Part shown: one piece after another, positions 7,343-16,264 of the stretch
Numbering within the stretch: position 1 is the stretch's first letter
Layout: every line of letters starts with the position of its first letter
Assembly (NCBI RefSeq): GCF_014084125.1
Contig: NZ_CP048405.1
Location: 5,394,001-5,458,000, forward strand
Length of the DNA: 64,000 nucleotides
Source of the DNA: Streptacidiphilus sp. PB12-B1b
GTDB lineage: Bacteria; Actinomycetota; Actinomycetes; Streptomycetales; Streptomycetaceae
Direction: 5' to 3'
Notes under the pieces: model-generated
What the model was told of the DNA's origin: nothing
What the model saw: the letters and a program-made list of their open reading frames with translations, nothing else
Database searches by the model: none
Position numbers and translations under genes: made by a program

Positions 7343-8377
7343 CTACCGCTCCCGCCGGAGTCCCCCACGCGACGGGGCCAGGAGCGCATCGAGTGCGCCG
7401 AGGTCGGACTCCACGTAGGCCGTGGTGGAGTCGGTCTGGTAGCCGAGTTGGGCATTCACGCGGATCATGTGCAGGTTCCCGGCCGCGGTCACCGTGCGTA
7501 CCTGTTCCAGCCGGGGCAGGTCGGCGGTGAGCCAGCGCATCATGGCGGCCTTGACGGCCAGGCCCAGCCCGAGCCCGCGGAACTGCGACAGCACCGCGGT
7601 GTCCTCCTGGCGGCAGTGGCTCCACTGCCCGGGGACGACGGCGACCTCGGTGAAGCCGGCCAGCTCACCGCTGCGTTCGTCGACGGCCGCGACATAGCGG
7701 TGGGTCTCCCCGCGCTCGAGCATGCCGGCCTCGTACGTCCGCACCTTCTCCACGGTCCACACGGGGTGCCGGAAGCTCGACTCGCTGAGCGGCGCGTCGG
7801 CGATGGCGTTGCGCGCCCGGGCGAAGCTGTGCACCAGGTCGTCCGGCGCGGCGTCCGTCCACCGTTGGAGCCGGAATCCGGAGGCCGGCTCCGCCTGCCA
7901 CCGCGCGGGGTCCGTGGCGCCGATGTCCAGGTGGTGCGTGCAGCGCTGGTGGACCGTCCGGAAGCCGAGCGCATGCGCCCACTTCTCCCCGTCCGCACCG
8001 GCCTCGACCGTGCCGAAGAGCTTCGATCGAGCACTTTCGCGGATCTCCGGCAGCACGGCCTGGAGCAGGCGCGTGCCGACGCCGGCCCGGCGGTTCTGAC
8101 GAGGCACGCCCACCGTGACGAAGGCCAGCTCGCGGTTGTCCTCCGTCGGCAGGCGGACGGTCGCGGTGCCGAGCAGCCGTCCGCCCAGCCAGGCCCCCCG
8201 CCGCAGCACCGGCCCCTGGTGTGACGCAGTCTGCAGCAACTGCCGCGCGTAGGTCTCGTACGGCGGTATCGAGGCGCCCGGAAGGTCCGCGATCACCGCG
8301 ACGGCGACCTCGTACCAGGCACGCAGGTCGTCGGGCGAGGCGAGTCCTGCCACGAACGGTGCTGTCTCCAGGCTCAC
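7343..8377 (-). CDS. GNAT-family acetyltransferase, two tandem domains
   Basis: A 344-residue protein with two GNAT folds. The N-terminal domain has VGVPRQNRRAGVGTRLLQAV, the Q/RxxGxG/A acetyl-CoA loop. The second has EDTAVLSQFRGLGLGLAVK followed by the acceptor-side VTAAGNLHMIRVNAQLGYQ typical of motif B. This arrangement resembles mycothiol-synthase-like or antibiotic-type double-GNAT proteins, but the substrate cannot be named. The GTG at 8377 is chosen because the fold begins right after it and GGAAGG lies about ten bases upstream; the frame stays open far beyond but runs into a different relic. It is convergent with thpR. Confidence 0.8.
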   Translation of the reverse strand: MSLETAPFVAGLASPDDLRAWYEVAVAVIADLPGASIPPYETYARQLLQTASHQGPVLRRGAWLGGRLLGTATVRLPTEDNRELAFVTVGVPRQNRRAGVGTRLLQAVLPEIRESARSKLFGTVEAGADGEKWAHALGFRTVHQRCTHHLDIGATDPARWQAEPASGFRLQRWTDAAPDDLVHSFARARNAIADAPLSESSFRHPVWTVEKVRTYEAGMLERGETHRYVAAVDERSGELAGFTEVAVVPGQWSHCRQEDTAVLSQFRGLGLGLAVKAAMMRWLTADLPRLEQVRTVTAAGNLHMIRVNAQLGYQTDSTTAYVESDLGALDALLAPSRGGLRRER

Positions 8378-8490
8378 GGCGGTCTTGCCTTCCGTAGTCG
8401 CTTCGGGCGGAGGCTCCTGCCGAGTACGGCGACGAGCCGGGCGGTCGGCCGACTGTTCCGCACAGGCGGCCGGCACCGAGACAATCATGA

Positions 8491-8656
8491 TCAGTCGACT
8501 CCGGCGAGCGTGGCCGGTTCCTCGCGCCGCAGGCCGGGGGTGCGCCGTACGCCGGGGCCGGGGGTCAGGCCGGCGGAACTGGGGGCTGGTCTGGGTGCGG
8601 CGGGCGCGCAGGAAGCGTCCCAGCTCCTCGCCGCTGCTGTGCTGCTCGGGTGCCAT
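8491..8656 (-). pseudogene. XRE/MmyB-like helix-turn-helix regulator, N-terminal relic
   Basis: From an ATG at 8656 the frame reads MAPEQHSSGEELGRFLRARR, the classic N-terminus of Streptomyces XRE regulators of the MmyB-like type. The expected continuation, LTPGPGVRRTPGLRREE, is present but in another frame, so a frameshift lies between (near 8570-8580). A stop then follows after LAGVD at 8491. The remainder of the regulator is missing. Regulators of this type often stand divergently beside aldo/keto reductase genes, which fits the reductase relic at 8789. Confidence 0.55.
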
Positions 8657-8788
8657 GCCTCCCAGTGTCCCGCCGGCGCCCCAGCGACACGCCCGCGCAG
8701 GGGGCCCTGTCATACCCCCCGCTGGCGGCTTCCCGGCAGAACTCGGCCTGCCTGGCACGGCCACGACGGGGCAGTCTGGACGGTGTGA

Positions 8789-9112
8789 CGCGAGGGCTTC
8801 GAGGCGCAGCGCGAGCTGGCCGCCTCCACCGACTTCCCCGCCGGGGAATGACCGACCTGGCACGACGACCAGGTCGCCGCCATCGCCACCCGGATCGGCG
8901 CCACCCCCGCCCAGGTCGCCCTGGCCTGGCTGCTGGCCCAGGGCGACGACATCGCCCCCATCCCCGGCACCCGGCGCGTGGCCCGGATCGAGGAGAACGC
9001 CGCCGCCGACGCCGTCCGGCTCACCGCCGAACAGCTCACCCAGCTCAGCAGCCTCCCCCCGGCCGCCGGGGACACCCACAACGAGGCCCAGCTGCGCATG
9101 ATGGAGCGCTGA
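8789..9112 (+). pseudogene. Aldo/keto reductase, C-terminal fragment
   Basis: The last third of an aldo/keto reductase can be read: DQVAAIATRIGATPAQVALA, WLLAQGDDIAPIPGTRR, then ENAAADAVRLTAEQLTQL to a stop at 9110-9112. The same frame is interrupted by a TGA at 8849-8851, and the upstream barrel with its catalytic Asp/Tyr/Lys is absent. There is no credible start codon. It is a decayed remnant sitting upstream of the cupin gene. Confidence 0.65.
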
Positions 9113-9164
9113 CCTCCCTGCGCATCGCAGGCACCCCCGTCCGTACGAGAGCAAGGAGCACCCC

Positions 9165-9584
9165 ATGGAGTTCGTCAAGCCGCAGCCGACCGGCAAGGGG
9201 CCCGAGGACTGGTTCAACGGTGACGTCTGGTTCGACGTCATCCACGCCGGTGCCGAGCCGTCCCGCATCCGCGCCAACATGGTCCGCTTCGCGCCCGGCG
9301 CCCGCACCGCCTGGCACCACCACGCCGTCGGCCAGACGCTGCACATCGTGGCCGGGACCGCCCTGATCGGCACCCGCGACGGCACCGTCATCGAGGCCCA
9401 CCCCGGCGAGACGGTCACCTGCCCGCCCGGCGAGGAGCACTGGCACGGCGCCACCGAGGACCGCTTCATGCAGCACCTCGCCCTGTGGGACGGCACCGCG
9501 CCCGGCGACGACCGCCCCGAGACCACCTGGCTGGAGCACATCACCGACCAGCAGTACAACGCCGATCGCACCCGCAGCCACTGA
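9165..9584 (+). CDS. Cupin-domain protein
   Basis: A 139-residue single-domain cupin. Motif 1 is [15 protein letters not shown], with His residues for a divalent metal; motif 2 is [18 protein letters not shown]. The family includes small dioxygenases, isomerases and sugar-modifying enzymes, and the exact reaction is not predictable. A good ribosome site (AAGGAG) stands before the ATG. In related genomes such cupins often neighbour aldo/keto reductases; here the flanking reductases are both broken, so the cupin may be the survivor of a decayed operon. Confidence 0.75.
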   Translation: MEFVKPQPTGKGPEDWFNGDVWFDVIHAGAEPSRIRANMVRFAPGARTAWHHHAVGQTLHIVAGTALIGTRDGTVIEAHPGETVTCPPGEEHWHGATEDRFMQHLALWDGTAPGDDRPETTWLEHITDQQYNADRTRSH

Positions 9585-9625
9585 CTGAATCGACCATCCT
9601 CACTGCTGCCGGGAGGCACACCGCC

Positions 9626-9799
9626 ATGGACCTCGCCCTCAACAACGGCGTGCAGCTGCCCGCCCTCGGCTTCGGGGTGTTCCAGACACCCCCGGACGTC
9701 ACCGCCGACGCCGTCGAGGCGGCACTCAAAGCCGGTTACCGGCTGATCGACACCGCTGCCGCCTACGGCAACGAACGCGAAGTCGGCGAGGCAGTCACT
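9626..9799 (+). pseudogene. Aldo/keto reductase, N-terminal fragment
   Basis: The ATG at 9626 opens a clean reductase N-terminus: [19 protein letters not shown], then [20 protein letters not shown] with the catalytic Asp and Tyr. Similarity stops abruptly after GEAV near 9795, exactly where the convergent TetR gene ends (9798), and the frame then runs into non-homologous sequence antisense to it. About 58 residues of roughly 280 remain, so a deletion or insertion junction must lie near 9796. Confidence 0.7.
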
Positions 9800-10367
9800 A
9801 ACGCACGGCTGCGGCCGCGCGTACGTCGGCGAGCGCCTGCCGTGCCAGCGGGCCGAAGCCCTCGCTGTTGCCGGTGTCGATCCACTGGTCGTAGGCGATC
9901 TCCCAGACGAGCGTGCCCAGGCTCGCCGCCACGCGCGCGGCCAGGCTCGGGACTCCGCGGCGGTTGAGGGCCTCGATCATCGAGGCGGTGAGGTCGATCC
10001 TTTTCAGGGCTTCGCGTTCACGCAGTTCCGTGTGGGCGTTGAGCACGGCCTGGCGCCGACCGCTGAACTCGCGGCGGTCGGCGGTGAAGAACGTCCGGCC
10101 GAGCGCATCGAGAGCGTCCGCCACCGCGTCGAGCGGCCCGGCCGCCGGCGGCGCCGACGCGATCGCTTCGACGAGCAGACCGGTCACCGCGCCCCTGCCG
10201 AAGAGCACCTCGCGCTTGTCCGGGAAGTACCGGAAGAACGTGCTCTTGGTGAGACCCGCGCGCTCCGCGATCTCGATCACGGTCGTGTTCTCGTAGCCGT
10301 GCTCCTCGAAGAGGTCGAGGGCGGCGGCCTCGAGTCGTCCTGGTGCGTCGGGTTGCCAGCGAGCCAT
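9798..10367 (-). CDS. TetR-family transcriptional regulator
   Basis: A 189-residue repressor with an N-terminal Tet[24 protein letters not shown], then [20 protein letters not shown]. The remaining helical domain (about residues 65-189) would bind a small ligand. It is divergent from the NADPH oxidoreductase at 10450, and the 82-base gap carries a repeated motif suitable as its operator, so control of that oxidoreductase and of itself is likely. The inducer is unknown. Its 3' end coincides with the break in the aldo/keto reductase fragment. Confidence 0.85.
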   Translation of the reverse strand: MARWQPDAPGRLEAAALDLFEEHGYENTTVIEIAERAGLTKSTFFRYFPDKREVLFGRGAVTGLLVEAIASAPPAAGPLDAVADALDALGRTFFTADRREFSGRRQAVLNAHTELREREALKRIDLTASMIEALNRRGVPSLAARVAASLGTLVWEIAYDQWIDTGNSEGFGPLARQALADVRAAAAVR

Positions 10368-10378
10368 GGGAGCAGTGT

Positions 10379-10433
10379 ACGGGACTTCGTCCCATCACTG
10401 GTGTACGGTCATAAGACCAAGTCCCATCACTGG
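10379..10433. promoter_or_regulatory. Candidate TetR operator in the divergent promoter
   Basis: The 82-base gap between the TetR and oxidoreductase genes holds an inverted repeat GGGAC-TTC-GTCCC (10381-10393). It also holds a direct repeat gtcccatcactgg at 10389-10401 and 10421-10433, 32 bases (three helical turns) apart, which suits binding of dimers on one face of the DNA. Confidence 0.5.
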
Positions 10434-10449
10434 CCAGGAGAAGTCACCG

Positions 10450-11376
10450 ATGAGTAAAGCTGTCCGCTACCGGCGATTCGGCGGTCCCGAGGTACTCGAA
10501 GTACAGGAGATACCCGAGCCGCACGCCGCGCCGGACGAGGTTCGCGTCCGGGTCACGGCCGCCGGGCTGAATCCGATGGACTGGCAGATCACCACACAGC
10601 CCGACATGGCGGCGCGGTTCGGCATCACCCTGCCGGCCGGGTTCGGCAGCGACTTCGCCGGCGTGGTGGACGAGGTGGGCGCCGAAGCCACGGGATTCGC
10701 GGTCGGCGACCGGGTGCACGGGGCTGCGATCGGCCGGTCCGTCGCCGATTTCGTGCTGGTCAAGACGCCCACGGCACACCTGTGGCCCACCCCGGAGGGC
10801 GTTGCCGACGAGGTGGCGGCCACGCTTCCGGTGTCCGCTCTGACGGCCTCCGCCGCGCTCGCCGCGATCGGGCTCCGCGCCGGGGACACCGTCCTGATCG
10901 GTGGCGCGGCGGGCGGCGTGGGCATCTTCGCCGTGCAGTTGGCGAAGCTCGCGGGCGCCCGGGTGCTCGGCACCGCCTCCGAGCGCACGTTCGGGTTCCT
11001 GCGCGGGCTCGGCGCCGAACCCGTGGCGTACGGCCCCGGCCTGGCGGACCGGGTGCGGGCCCTGGCGCCCGAGGGGATCACCGCCGCCACCGACCTGTTC
11101 GGAAGGGAGGCGGCCGAGACCGCGCTCAAGCTCGGCGTGGCACCCGAGCGGATCTCCGTCGTGGCCGACGGCCCCGCCACGCCGCCCGGCGTGCGCCGGA
11201 CCGGTGCGCTCGACGCGCGTCCGGGCACGCTGGAGCGGATCGCCGACGCGATCCGTTCCGGCCAGATCACGGTGCCGATCGCGGCGACCTTCCCGGTCGA
11301 GCAGATCCGCGAAGCCGTGACGACGCAGGCCGAGAGGCACGTCCACGGCAAAATCGTGATCGCCCTGTCGAGCTGA
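10450..11376 (+). CDS. NADPH-dependent oxidoreductase, quinone-reductase (zinc-independent MDR) family
   Basis: A 308-residue medium-chain reductase of the quinone oxidoreductase group. Motifs include an N-terminal GroES-like domain (AVRYRRFGGPEVLEV, VRVTAAGLNPMDWQI, GSDFAGVVDEVG) and the NADPH loop IGGAAGGVGIFAVQLAK. The C-terminus HVHGKIVIAL is typical. Structural zinc Cys residues are missing, as expected for this group. AGGAG at 10436-10440 precedes the ATG at 10450, which fixes the start. Likely repressed by the divergent TetR protein, giving a redox-stress or xenobiotic response. Substrate is unknown. Confidence 0.85.
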   Translation: MSKAVRYRRFGGPEVLEVQEIPEPHAAPDEVRVRVTAAGLNPMDWQITTQPDMAARFGITLPAGFGSDFAGVVDEVGAEATGFAVGDRVHGAAIGRSVADFVLVKTPTAHLWPTPEGVADEVAATLPVSALTASAALAAIGLRAGDTVLIGGAAGGVGIFAVQLAKLAGARVLGTASERTFGFLRGLGAEPVAYGPGLADRVRALAPEGITAATDLFGREAAETALKLGVAPERISVVADGPATPPGVRRTGALDARPGTLERIADAIRSGQITVPIAATFPVEQIREAVTTQAERHVHGKIVIALSS

Positions 11377-11391
11377 GTCCGCGCAGGGGCG

Positions 11392-11844
11392 TCAACTCGT
11401 GCTGAGCGGTGCGTTCTCCGCGGCATCGAGCTGGTGCTCCGCCCAGACGTAGCTCTCGGGAAGCAGATCGGCGATGGCGACGGTGCGGAGGCCGTCCCTC
11501 GTGCCGACGATGACCTTGAGGGCGGGGAAGTAGTCGAGAAGGACCTGGCGGCAACGGCCGCACGGGGGCACCACACCTCGGTCGCGGTCACCCACGGCAA
11601 CGACGGTGTCCAGGTCGTAGCAGCCCTGCGCGGCAGCTGTGCCGATGAGGACCAGCTCCGCGCAGGGGCCGCCGGTGAAGTGGTAGGCGTTCACCGCCGT
11701 GACGATCCGACCGTCCCGGCTGCGGGCCGCGGCGGCCATGGTGTGGTTGTCGCCCCGGCAGCGGGTGGCCGCGACATGCGCTGCAGCCCGGATCAGTTCA
11801 TGGTCGACGGAGTCGGTCTGTGCGGTCATCTTCTCTGCCTTCAT
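11392..11844 (-). CDS. Cytidine/blasticidin-S-type deaminase
   Basis: A 150-residue zinc deaminase. The zinc-binding and proton-shuttle motifs are both intact: GPCAELVLIG (Cys and catalytic Glu) and PPCGRCRQVL (two Cys). The central NAYHFTGGPCAE arrangement and VIVGTRDG are shared by cytidine deaminases and blasticidin-S deaminases, and the two cannot be separated by eye. A second ATG six residues in (near 11829) has AGAGAAG directly before it and could be the real start. The gene is convergent with the NADPH oxidoreductase. Confidence 0.8.
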   Translation of the reverse strand: MKAEKMTAQTDSVDHELIRAAAHVAATRCRGDNHTMAAAARSRDGRIVTAVNAYHFTGGPCAELVLIGTAAAQGCYDLDTVVAVGDRDRGVVPPCGRCRQVLLDYFPALKVIVGTRDGLRTVAIADLLPESYVWAEHQLDAAENAPLSTS

Positions 11845-11935
11845 GTCGTTTCAGGCGGCGTTGGCCCTCCCGGGGTGCTGACACTGCATGATCGACGGAT
11901 ACAGCGGTCACCGTGGAACCCGAGAAGGAGCAACT

Positions 11936-12937
11936 ATGCATCAGCCCAAGCCGTCCGGCGACCTGCGGCACCGCACTGTCGACGCGCCTGCGGGGCGGCT
12001 GCACCTGGTGGAGCAGGGCGACGGGCCACTGGTCCTGCTGGTCCACGGCTTTCCCGAGTCGTGGTACTCCTGGCGGCACCAGTTGCCGGTCCTGGCCGCG
12101 GCGGGGTACCGCGCGGTCGCGCTCGACGTACGCGGTTACGGCCGCTCCTCCAAGCCGGCGGAGGTGGGTGCGTACCGCATGCGCGCCCTGGTGGAGGACA
12201 ACCTCGCCCTGGTCCACGCGCTGGGAGAGGAGACGGCGGTGATCGTCGGCCACGACTGGGGTTCCGCCATCGCCGCGGTGTCGGCACTGCTACACCCCGA
12301 GGTGTTCCGCGCGGTGGGCCTGCTCAGCGTCCCCTACATTCCGCCGGGCGGTCCTCGGCCGTCCGAGGTGTTCGCGCGGATGGGCGGCGAGGAGGAGTTC
12401 TACGTCTCCTACTTCCAGCAGCCCGGCCGGGCCGAGGCCGAGATCGAGCCGGACGTGCGGGGCTGGCTGGCGGGGATCTACGCCGCCCTGTCCGCCGATA
12501 CCACGCCGGGCCCGGACCGACCTGCCCCGACCTTCGTCGCCCGCGGCGGGACCATGCGCGACCGCTTCCCCTCCGGCGGCCTCCCGGCCTGGCTCACCGA
12601 GGCCGACCTCGACCACTACGCCGGGGAGTTCGAGCGCACCGGCTTCACCGGCGCTCTCAACCGCTACCGCAACATGGACCGCGACTGGGAGGAGCTCGCC
12701 GGATACCAGGGCGCCCCGCTGACCCAGCCCTCCCTCTTCATCGGCGGCGCCCAGGACGCCTCCAGCGCCTCGGTGTCCCGCGCCATCGAAGCCCAGGCGA
12801 CCACGCTGCCCGGCCTGGTCTCCTCGACGCTCCTGGACGACTGCGGCCACTGGATCCAGCAGGAACGCCCGCAGCAGGTCAACGAACTGCTGATCTCCTG
12901 GCTGGCGGCACTGCCCGTGGCGACACCCCCGCGGTAG
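11936..12937 (+). CDS. Alpha/beta hydrolase, epoxide-hydrolase type
   Basis: A 333-residue alpha/beta-hydrolase. The oxyanion motif HGFPESWYSWRHQ (about residue 38) and the nucleophile elbow GHDWGSAIAA, with Asp as nucleophile, are the signature of soluble epoxide hydrolases and haloalkane-dehalogenase relatives. The catalytic His is in DDCGHWIQQERP near residue 305, and a lid domain fills residues 140-240. The ATG at 11936 is preceded by GAAGGAG and chosen over an in-frame ATG at 11888. It is probably cytoplasmic and monocistronic, for hydrolysis of epoxides to diols. Confidence 0.85.
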   Translation: MHQPKPSGDLRHRTVDAPAGRLHLVEQGDGPLVLLVHGFPESWYSWRHQLPVLAAAGYRAVALDVRGYGRSSKPAEVGAYRMRALVEDNLALVHALGEETAVIVGHDWGSAIAAVSALLHPEVFRAVGLLSVPYIPPGGPRPSEVFARMGGEEEFYVSYFQQPGRAEAEIEPDVRGWLAGIYAALSADTTPGPDRPAPTFVARGGTMRDRFPSGGLPAWLTEADLDHYAGEFERTGFTGALNRYRNMDRDWEELAGYQGAPLTQPSLFIGGAQDASSASVSRAIEAQATTLPGLVSSTLLDDCGHWIQQERPQQVNELLISWLAALPVATPPR

Positions 12938-13159
12938 CGGGAACCGGAACCGAACCCGTCCCGTTTCCGGGTCACTCACGACAGCCGCACACCGCACGCC
13001 GCTCGGCACTGCAAGCGGCCTCTGGAGCCGGGTGGATCAGCTCGGCGTTGGTGGCAGCGACAATCGACGGGTCGCGGCTTTGGCGCGCACGACGAGGACG
13101 GTCCCGGTGACGCCCCGTACGTTGTGCCGACCAGGCGCGAACGGAGAGTGGAGCTCAGG

Positions 13160-14653
13160 ATGACCGAACTGATCCCGTCGGAAATCACGCGGTCGTCGCC
13201 CGGGGTGGGCAGGCGCACGCTCGGTGTGCTGCCCCTGGTCGGAATCTTCTTCTTCACGGTGTCCGGAGGCCCCTTCGGGCTCGAAGCCTCGCTCTCCAGT
13301 GCCGGTCCGGGCATGACCCTGCTCATGATCGTCCTGGTGCCGGTGGTCTTCGGCGTGCCGAACGCGCTGGTGGCAGCGGAGTTGAGTGCCGCCATACCGG
13401 TCGACGGCGGCTACTACTACTGGGTGAAGATCGCGCTCGGCAGAGGTGCGGCCTTCGTGTTCGGGGCCTGGAACTCGATCGGGTCGGTGCTGAACCTCGC
13501 CCTCTACCCGATCATGCTGGTCGACTACCTGGCCACCTGGGTTCCGGACATCGCCCGCGGGAAGGGGCTGGTGATCGTGGACCTGTTCCATGGCGGTTTC
13601 GTCGTGGACCTGCACTGGATCGTCACCGTCGCCCTCATCGTGCCGATGGCGTACCTGAACTACCGCGGCTCCAAGGCGGTGAGCGAGTACTCGGTCGGGA
13701 TGATGCTGCTGATCCTCGCACCGTTCGCGGTGCTGACGGTCCTCGGCATCTGGCATGCGGTCGGCAACGGGATCAACGTGCTCTCGCCCTTCATGGTGCC
13801 GGGGCAGAGCGTCCACGAGTCGGTGGCCGGCGCGCTCAGCGTGATCGTGTGGCTGTACCTCGGCTTTGACGGCCCGAGCACCGTGCTGGGCGAGATCGCC
13901 GACGCGCACCGGACCTACACCCGGGCGCTGCTCGTCTCGGTTCCGCTGATCATCACCGCCTACCTGCTGCCCACCATGGCTGCCATCGGCAGCGGGCTGC
14001 ACCGGGGTTCGCCCGCCGACTGGGTCGACGGCGACTTCGTCGTGGTCGGCGACATCCTGGGCGGAATCTGGCTGAAGGTGCTGATCTCCCTGGGATCGGC
14101 GCTCTCCCTGGTGGGGCTGTTCATGGCGATCCTGTTGACGACCACCCGGGTTCCACGGGCGCTCGCCGCGGACGCGTACCTGCCGCGCTGGGTGGCCCGG
14201 GACAGCAGACGGTTCCGCACGCCGGTGGGTGCGCTGCTGGCGAGCACCAGCGTCGTCATCGTGCTCTCCGCCGTCGACTTCAGCTCGATCCTGCAGGCCA
14301 CGGTACTGCTCAGCCTGGCCTCGATCCTGCTGGAATTCGCGGCCTTCCTGGTCCTGCGCTGGAGGTATCCGCAGATGCTCCGGCCGTTTCGGGTTCCCGG
14401 CGGCTGGCCCGGCGCGGTCCTGGTCGTCATGCTGCCCACAGCGATGATCGTGTACATGGCGTGGAGTACGGCGGTCGACGACGCCGCGATGTTCGGCACG
14501 AGTCTCGCGGTGGCGCTGCTGGCCGTGCTGCTGTACCCGTTGTGCCGACGGTTCGTCAAAGGCGACCGGCCGGATGCGGAGATCGACTCCTCCCAGGTCG
14601 AGCTGGGTCCGGACCGGTTCGCGGGATTCGGTGCGCGGAAGGCGGGCGTCTGA
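13160..14653 (+). CDS. APC-superfamily amino acid/polyamine permease
   Basis: A 497-residue inner-membrane transporter with about 12 hydrophobic segments. The first helix region LGVLPLVGIFFFTVSGGPFG contains the unwound Gly motif that binds substrate in APC transporters; PVDGGYYYWVKIALG is the conserved TM3 segment. The C-terminus is a polar cytoplasmic tail. The ATG at 13160 follows a GGAGCTCAGG ribosome site. The stop overlaps the next ATG (TGATG), so it is coupled to the serine hydrolase. Together with the nearby PucR and PLP-decarboxylase genes it suggests import and breakdown of an amino acid or small peptide; the substrate is inferred only at that level. Confidence 0.85.
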   Translation: MTELIPSEITRSSPGVGRRTLGVLPLVGIFFFTVSGGPFGLEASLSSAGPGMTLLMIVLVPVVFGVPNALVAAELSAAIPVDGGYYYWVKIALGRGAAFVFGAWNSIGSVLNLALYPIMLVDYLATWVPDIARGKGLVIVDLFHGGFVVDLHWIVTVALIVPMAYLNYRGSKAVSEYSVGMMLLILAPFAVLTVLGIWHAVGNGINVLSPFMVPGQSVHESVAGALSVIVWLYLGFDGPSTVLGEIADAHRTYTRALLVSVPLIITAYLLPTMAAIGSGLHRGSPADWVDGDFVVVGDILGGIWLKVLISLGSALSLVGLFMAILLTTTRVPRALAADAYLPRWVARDSRRFRTPVGALLASTSVVIVLSAVDFSSILQATVLLSLASILLEFAAFLVLRWRYPQMLRPFRVPGGWPGAVLVVMLPTAMIVYMAWSTAVDDAAMFGTSLAVALLAVLLYPLCRRFVKGDRPDAEIDSSQVELGPDRFAGFGARKAGV

Positions 14654-16254
14654 TGGATGTGCAACGGGATGTGCACGAGGTGCTCTCCGGGCTTGCGGAG
14701 CGGTTGCGGTCCCGGTGGCCGGTGCCGGGGATCGCGATCAGCGTCGTCGACGGGGGCGGCGAGTCCGCGTTCGTCACGGCGGGATTCTCGAACGCGGAGT
14801 CCGGAACGCCGGTCTCCCGTGGCACGCGGTTCGAGATCGGTTCCATCAGCAAGACCTTCACCGCCTTCCTGCTCGGCATCCTCGCGGACGAGGGGAAGGT
14901 GGACCTCGACGCGGCGGTCGCCGACCACCTGCCCTGGTTCGCCCCGAACGGCGGCTCCCGCGCGATCACCGTCCGGCACCTCCTTCAGCACACCTCCGGC
15001 CTGGTGGCCGGGGCCGACGCGCTGCCCGACGCCGCCGCACGCGGCTACGCGCTGCGCGACGCGAGGACCTGGGCCGAACCGGGTGAGCTGTTCCACTACT
15101 CCAACGAGGGCTACAACCTGCTGGGGTTGATCATCGAGCAGGTGACGGGGGAACCGCTGGCGGACGCCATGGCCGGACGGCTGCTGCGGCCCCTGGGCAT
15201 GCGCGACTCGGCGGCGCGGATCACTCACGAGGACATCGCCGACGGGGACATCGACAGACTCGCCACCGGGTACCGGTTCCTGCGCGACGACCGGCCGCCG
15301 CTGCCGTCCGCCCCGCTCGCGCCGGCCGGCTTCTTCGAGTACTCGGCGGCCGATGGGAACGTGCTGGCGACCGCGTCCGACCTGGGCCTGTTCGCCCGCA
15401 TGCTGCTGGGCCGGGGCACCCTGGACGGCACCAGGATCATCGGGCCGGAGCGCTTCCGGGAGATCATCACGGTGCCTGCCGAAGCCGCCGGTTCCGGCTA
15501 CGCGCTCGGCGTGGACGTGGAAGTGGTCGACGGCCGCACCTGGCTGACGCACGCCGGCGGGATGGTCGGATACCGCTCGTACCTCGCCGTCGACACCGAC
15601 GGCGGGCACGGCGTCGCCGTGCTGACCAACGCACCCGGCGAGTGTCAGATCATCGACCGCTTCGCCCGCCATGTGCTCGCCGTCGTCCAGGGAGCACCGG
15701 CCGACCCGGCGCTGTTCGACCCGGAGCGGATCCCCGACGCCCGGCGCTACGTCGGGGTCCACGGAACGGCGCCGCGCCGGATCCGCGTCGAGGCCACGGG
15801 GGACGGCCGTCTCTCGCTCACCTCGGGCGGGGTGACCGGCAGGCTGTACGACGCTGGGGACGGACGGCTGGTGTGCGATCACCCAGGTTGGTCCGCCTAC
15901 CACCACCGCCTGGACGGACGCTGGCTCCACGGACCCGAGTCACTGGGCCCCGGCCCCTGCGCGCCGACCGCTCCCCCGCATGCACTCGCAGGTCACTACC
16001 GCAGCTACACCCCCTGGTATCCCAGCTTCAGCATCGTGCAGCGGGCGGGACGACTGCACATGATCGCCGCGACCGGCGTGGAAGCGCCCTGCGACGAACC
16101 GGAACTCGTCCCGCTCGACGACGGGACGTTCCGCATCGGAGCCGACCCCCGGCTGCCGGAGCGCCTGACGCCCGGCCCCGCCCTGGACGGCGCGGTGCTC
16201 TGGGTCGACCTGGACGGGTGCCGCTACACGCGCTCGTTCCGGGATCAGCCGTAG
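14653..16254 (+). CDS. Serine hydrolase, beta-lactamase/D-aminopeptidase family
   Basis: A 533-residue class-C-type serine hydrolase. S64-I-S-K67 (IGSISKTFTAF) is the catalytic SxxK, Y-S-N near residue 150 is the second motif, and HAGGMVGYRS about residue 300 is the KTG-equivalent HAG. Residues 350-533 form a C-terminal extension seen in esterase/aminopeptidase members. No signal peptide is visible, so it is probably cytoplasmic and a peptidase or amidase rather than a resistance lactamase. Its ATG overlaps the permease stop by one base; a cytoplasmic hydrolase directly coupled to a permease suggests hydrolysis of the imported compound. Confidence 0.82.
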   Translation: MDVQRDVHEVLSGLAERLRSRWPVPGIAISVVDGGGESAFVTAGFSNAESGTPVSRGTRFEIGSISKTFTAFLLGILADEGKVDLDAAVADHLPWFAPNGGSRAITVRHLLQHTSGLVAGADALPDAAARGYALRDARTWAEPGELFHYSNEGYNLLGLIIEQVTGEPLADAMAGRLLRPLGMRDSAARITHEDIADGDIDRLATGYRFLRDDRPPLPSAPLAPAGFFEYSAADGNVLATASDLGLFARMLLGRGTLDGTRIIGPERFREIITVPAEAAGSGYALGVDVEVVDGRTWLTHAGGMVGYRSYLAVDTDGGHGVAVLTNAPGECQIIDRFARHVLAVVQGAPADPALFDPERIPDARRYVGVHGTAPRRIRVEATGDGRLSLTSGGVTGRLYDAGDGRLVCDHPGWSAYHHRLDGRWLHGPESLGPGPCAPTAPPHALAGHYRSYTPWYPSFSIVQRAGRLHMIAATGVEAPCDEPELVPLDDGTFRIGADPRLPERLTPGPALDGAVLWVDLDGCRYTRSFRDQP

Positions 16255-16264
16255 CTTTCCGCGA

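Noticed and set aside
12938-13159. A small gene between the epoxide hydrolase and permease
   Set aside because: The frames here have no ribosome site or motif. I see only the permease leader region.
14653-16254. A beta-lactam resistance enzyme
   Set aside because: It has SxxK and YxN but no signal peptide, carries a C-terminal extension, and is coupled to a permease; a peptidase or esterase role is more likely.
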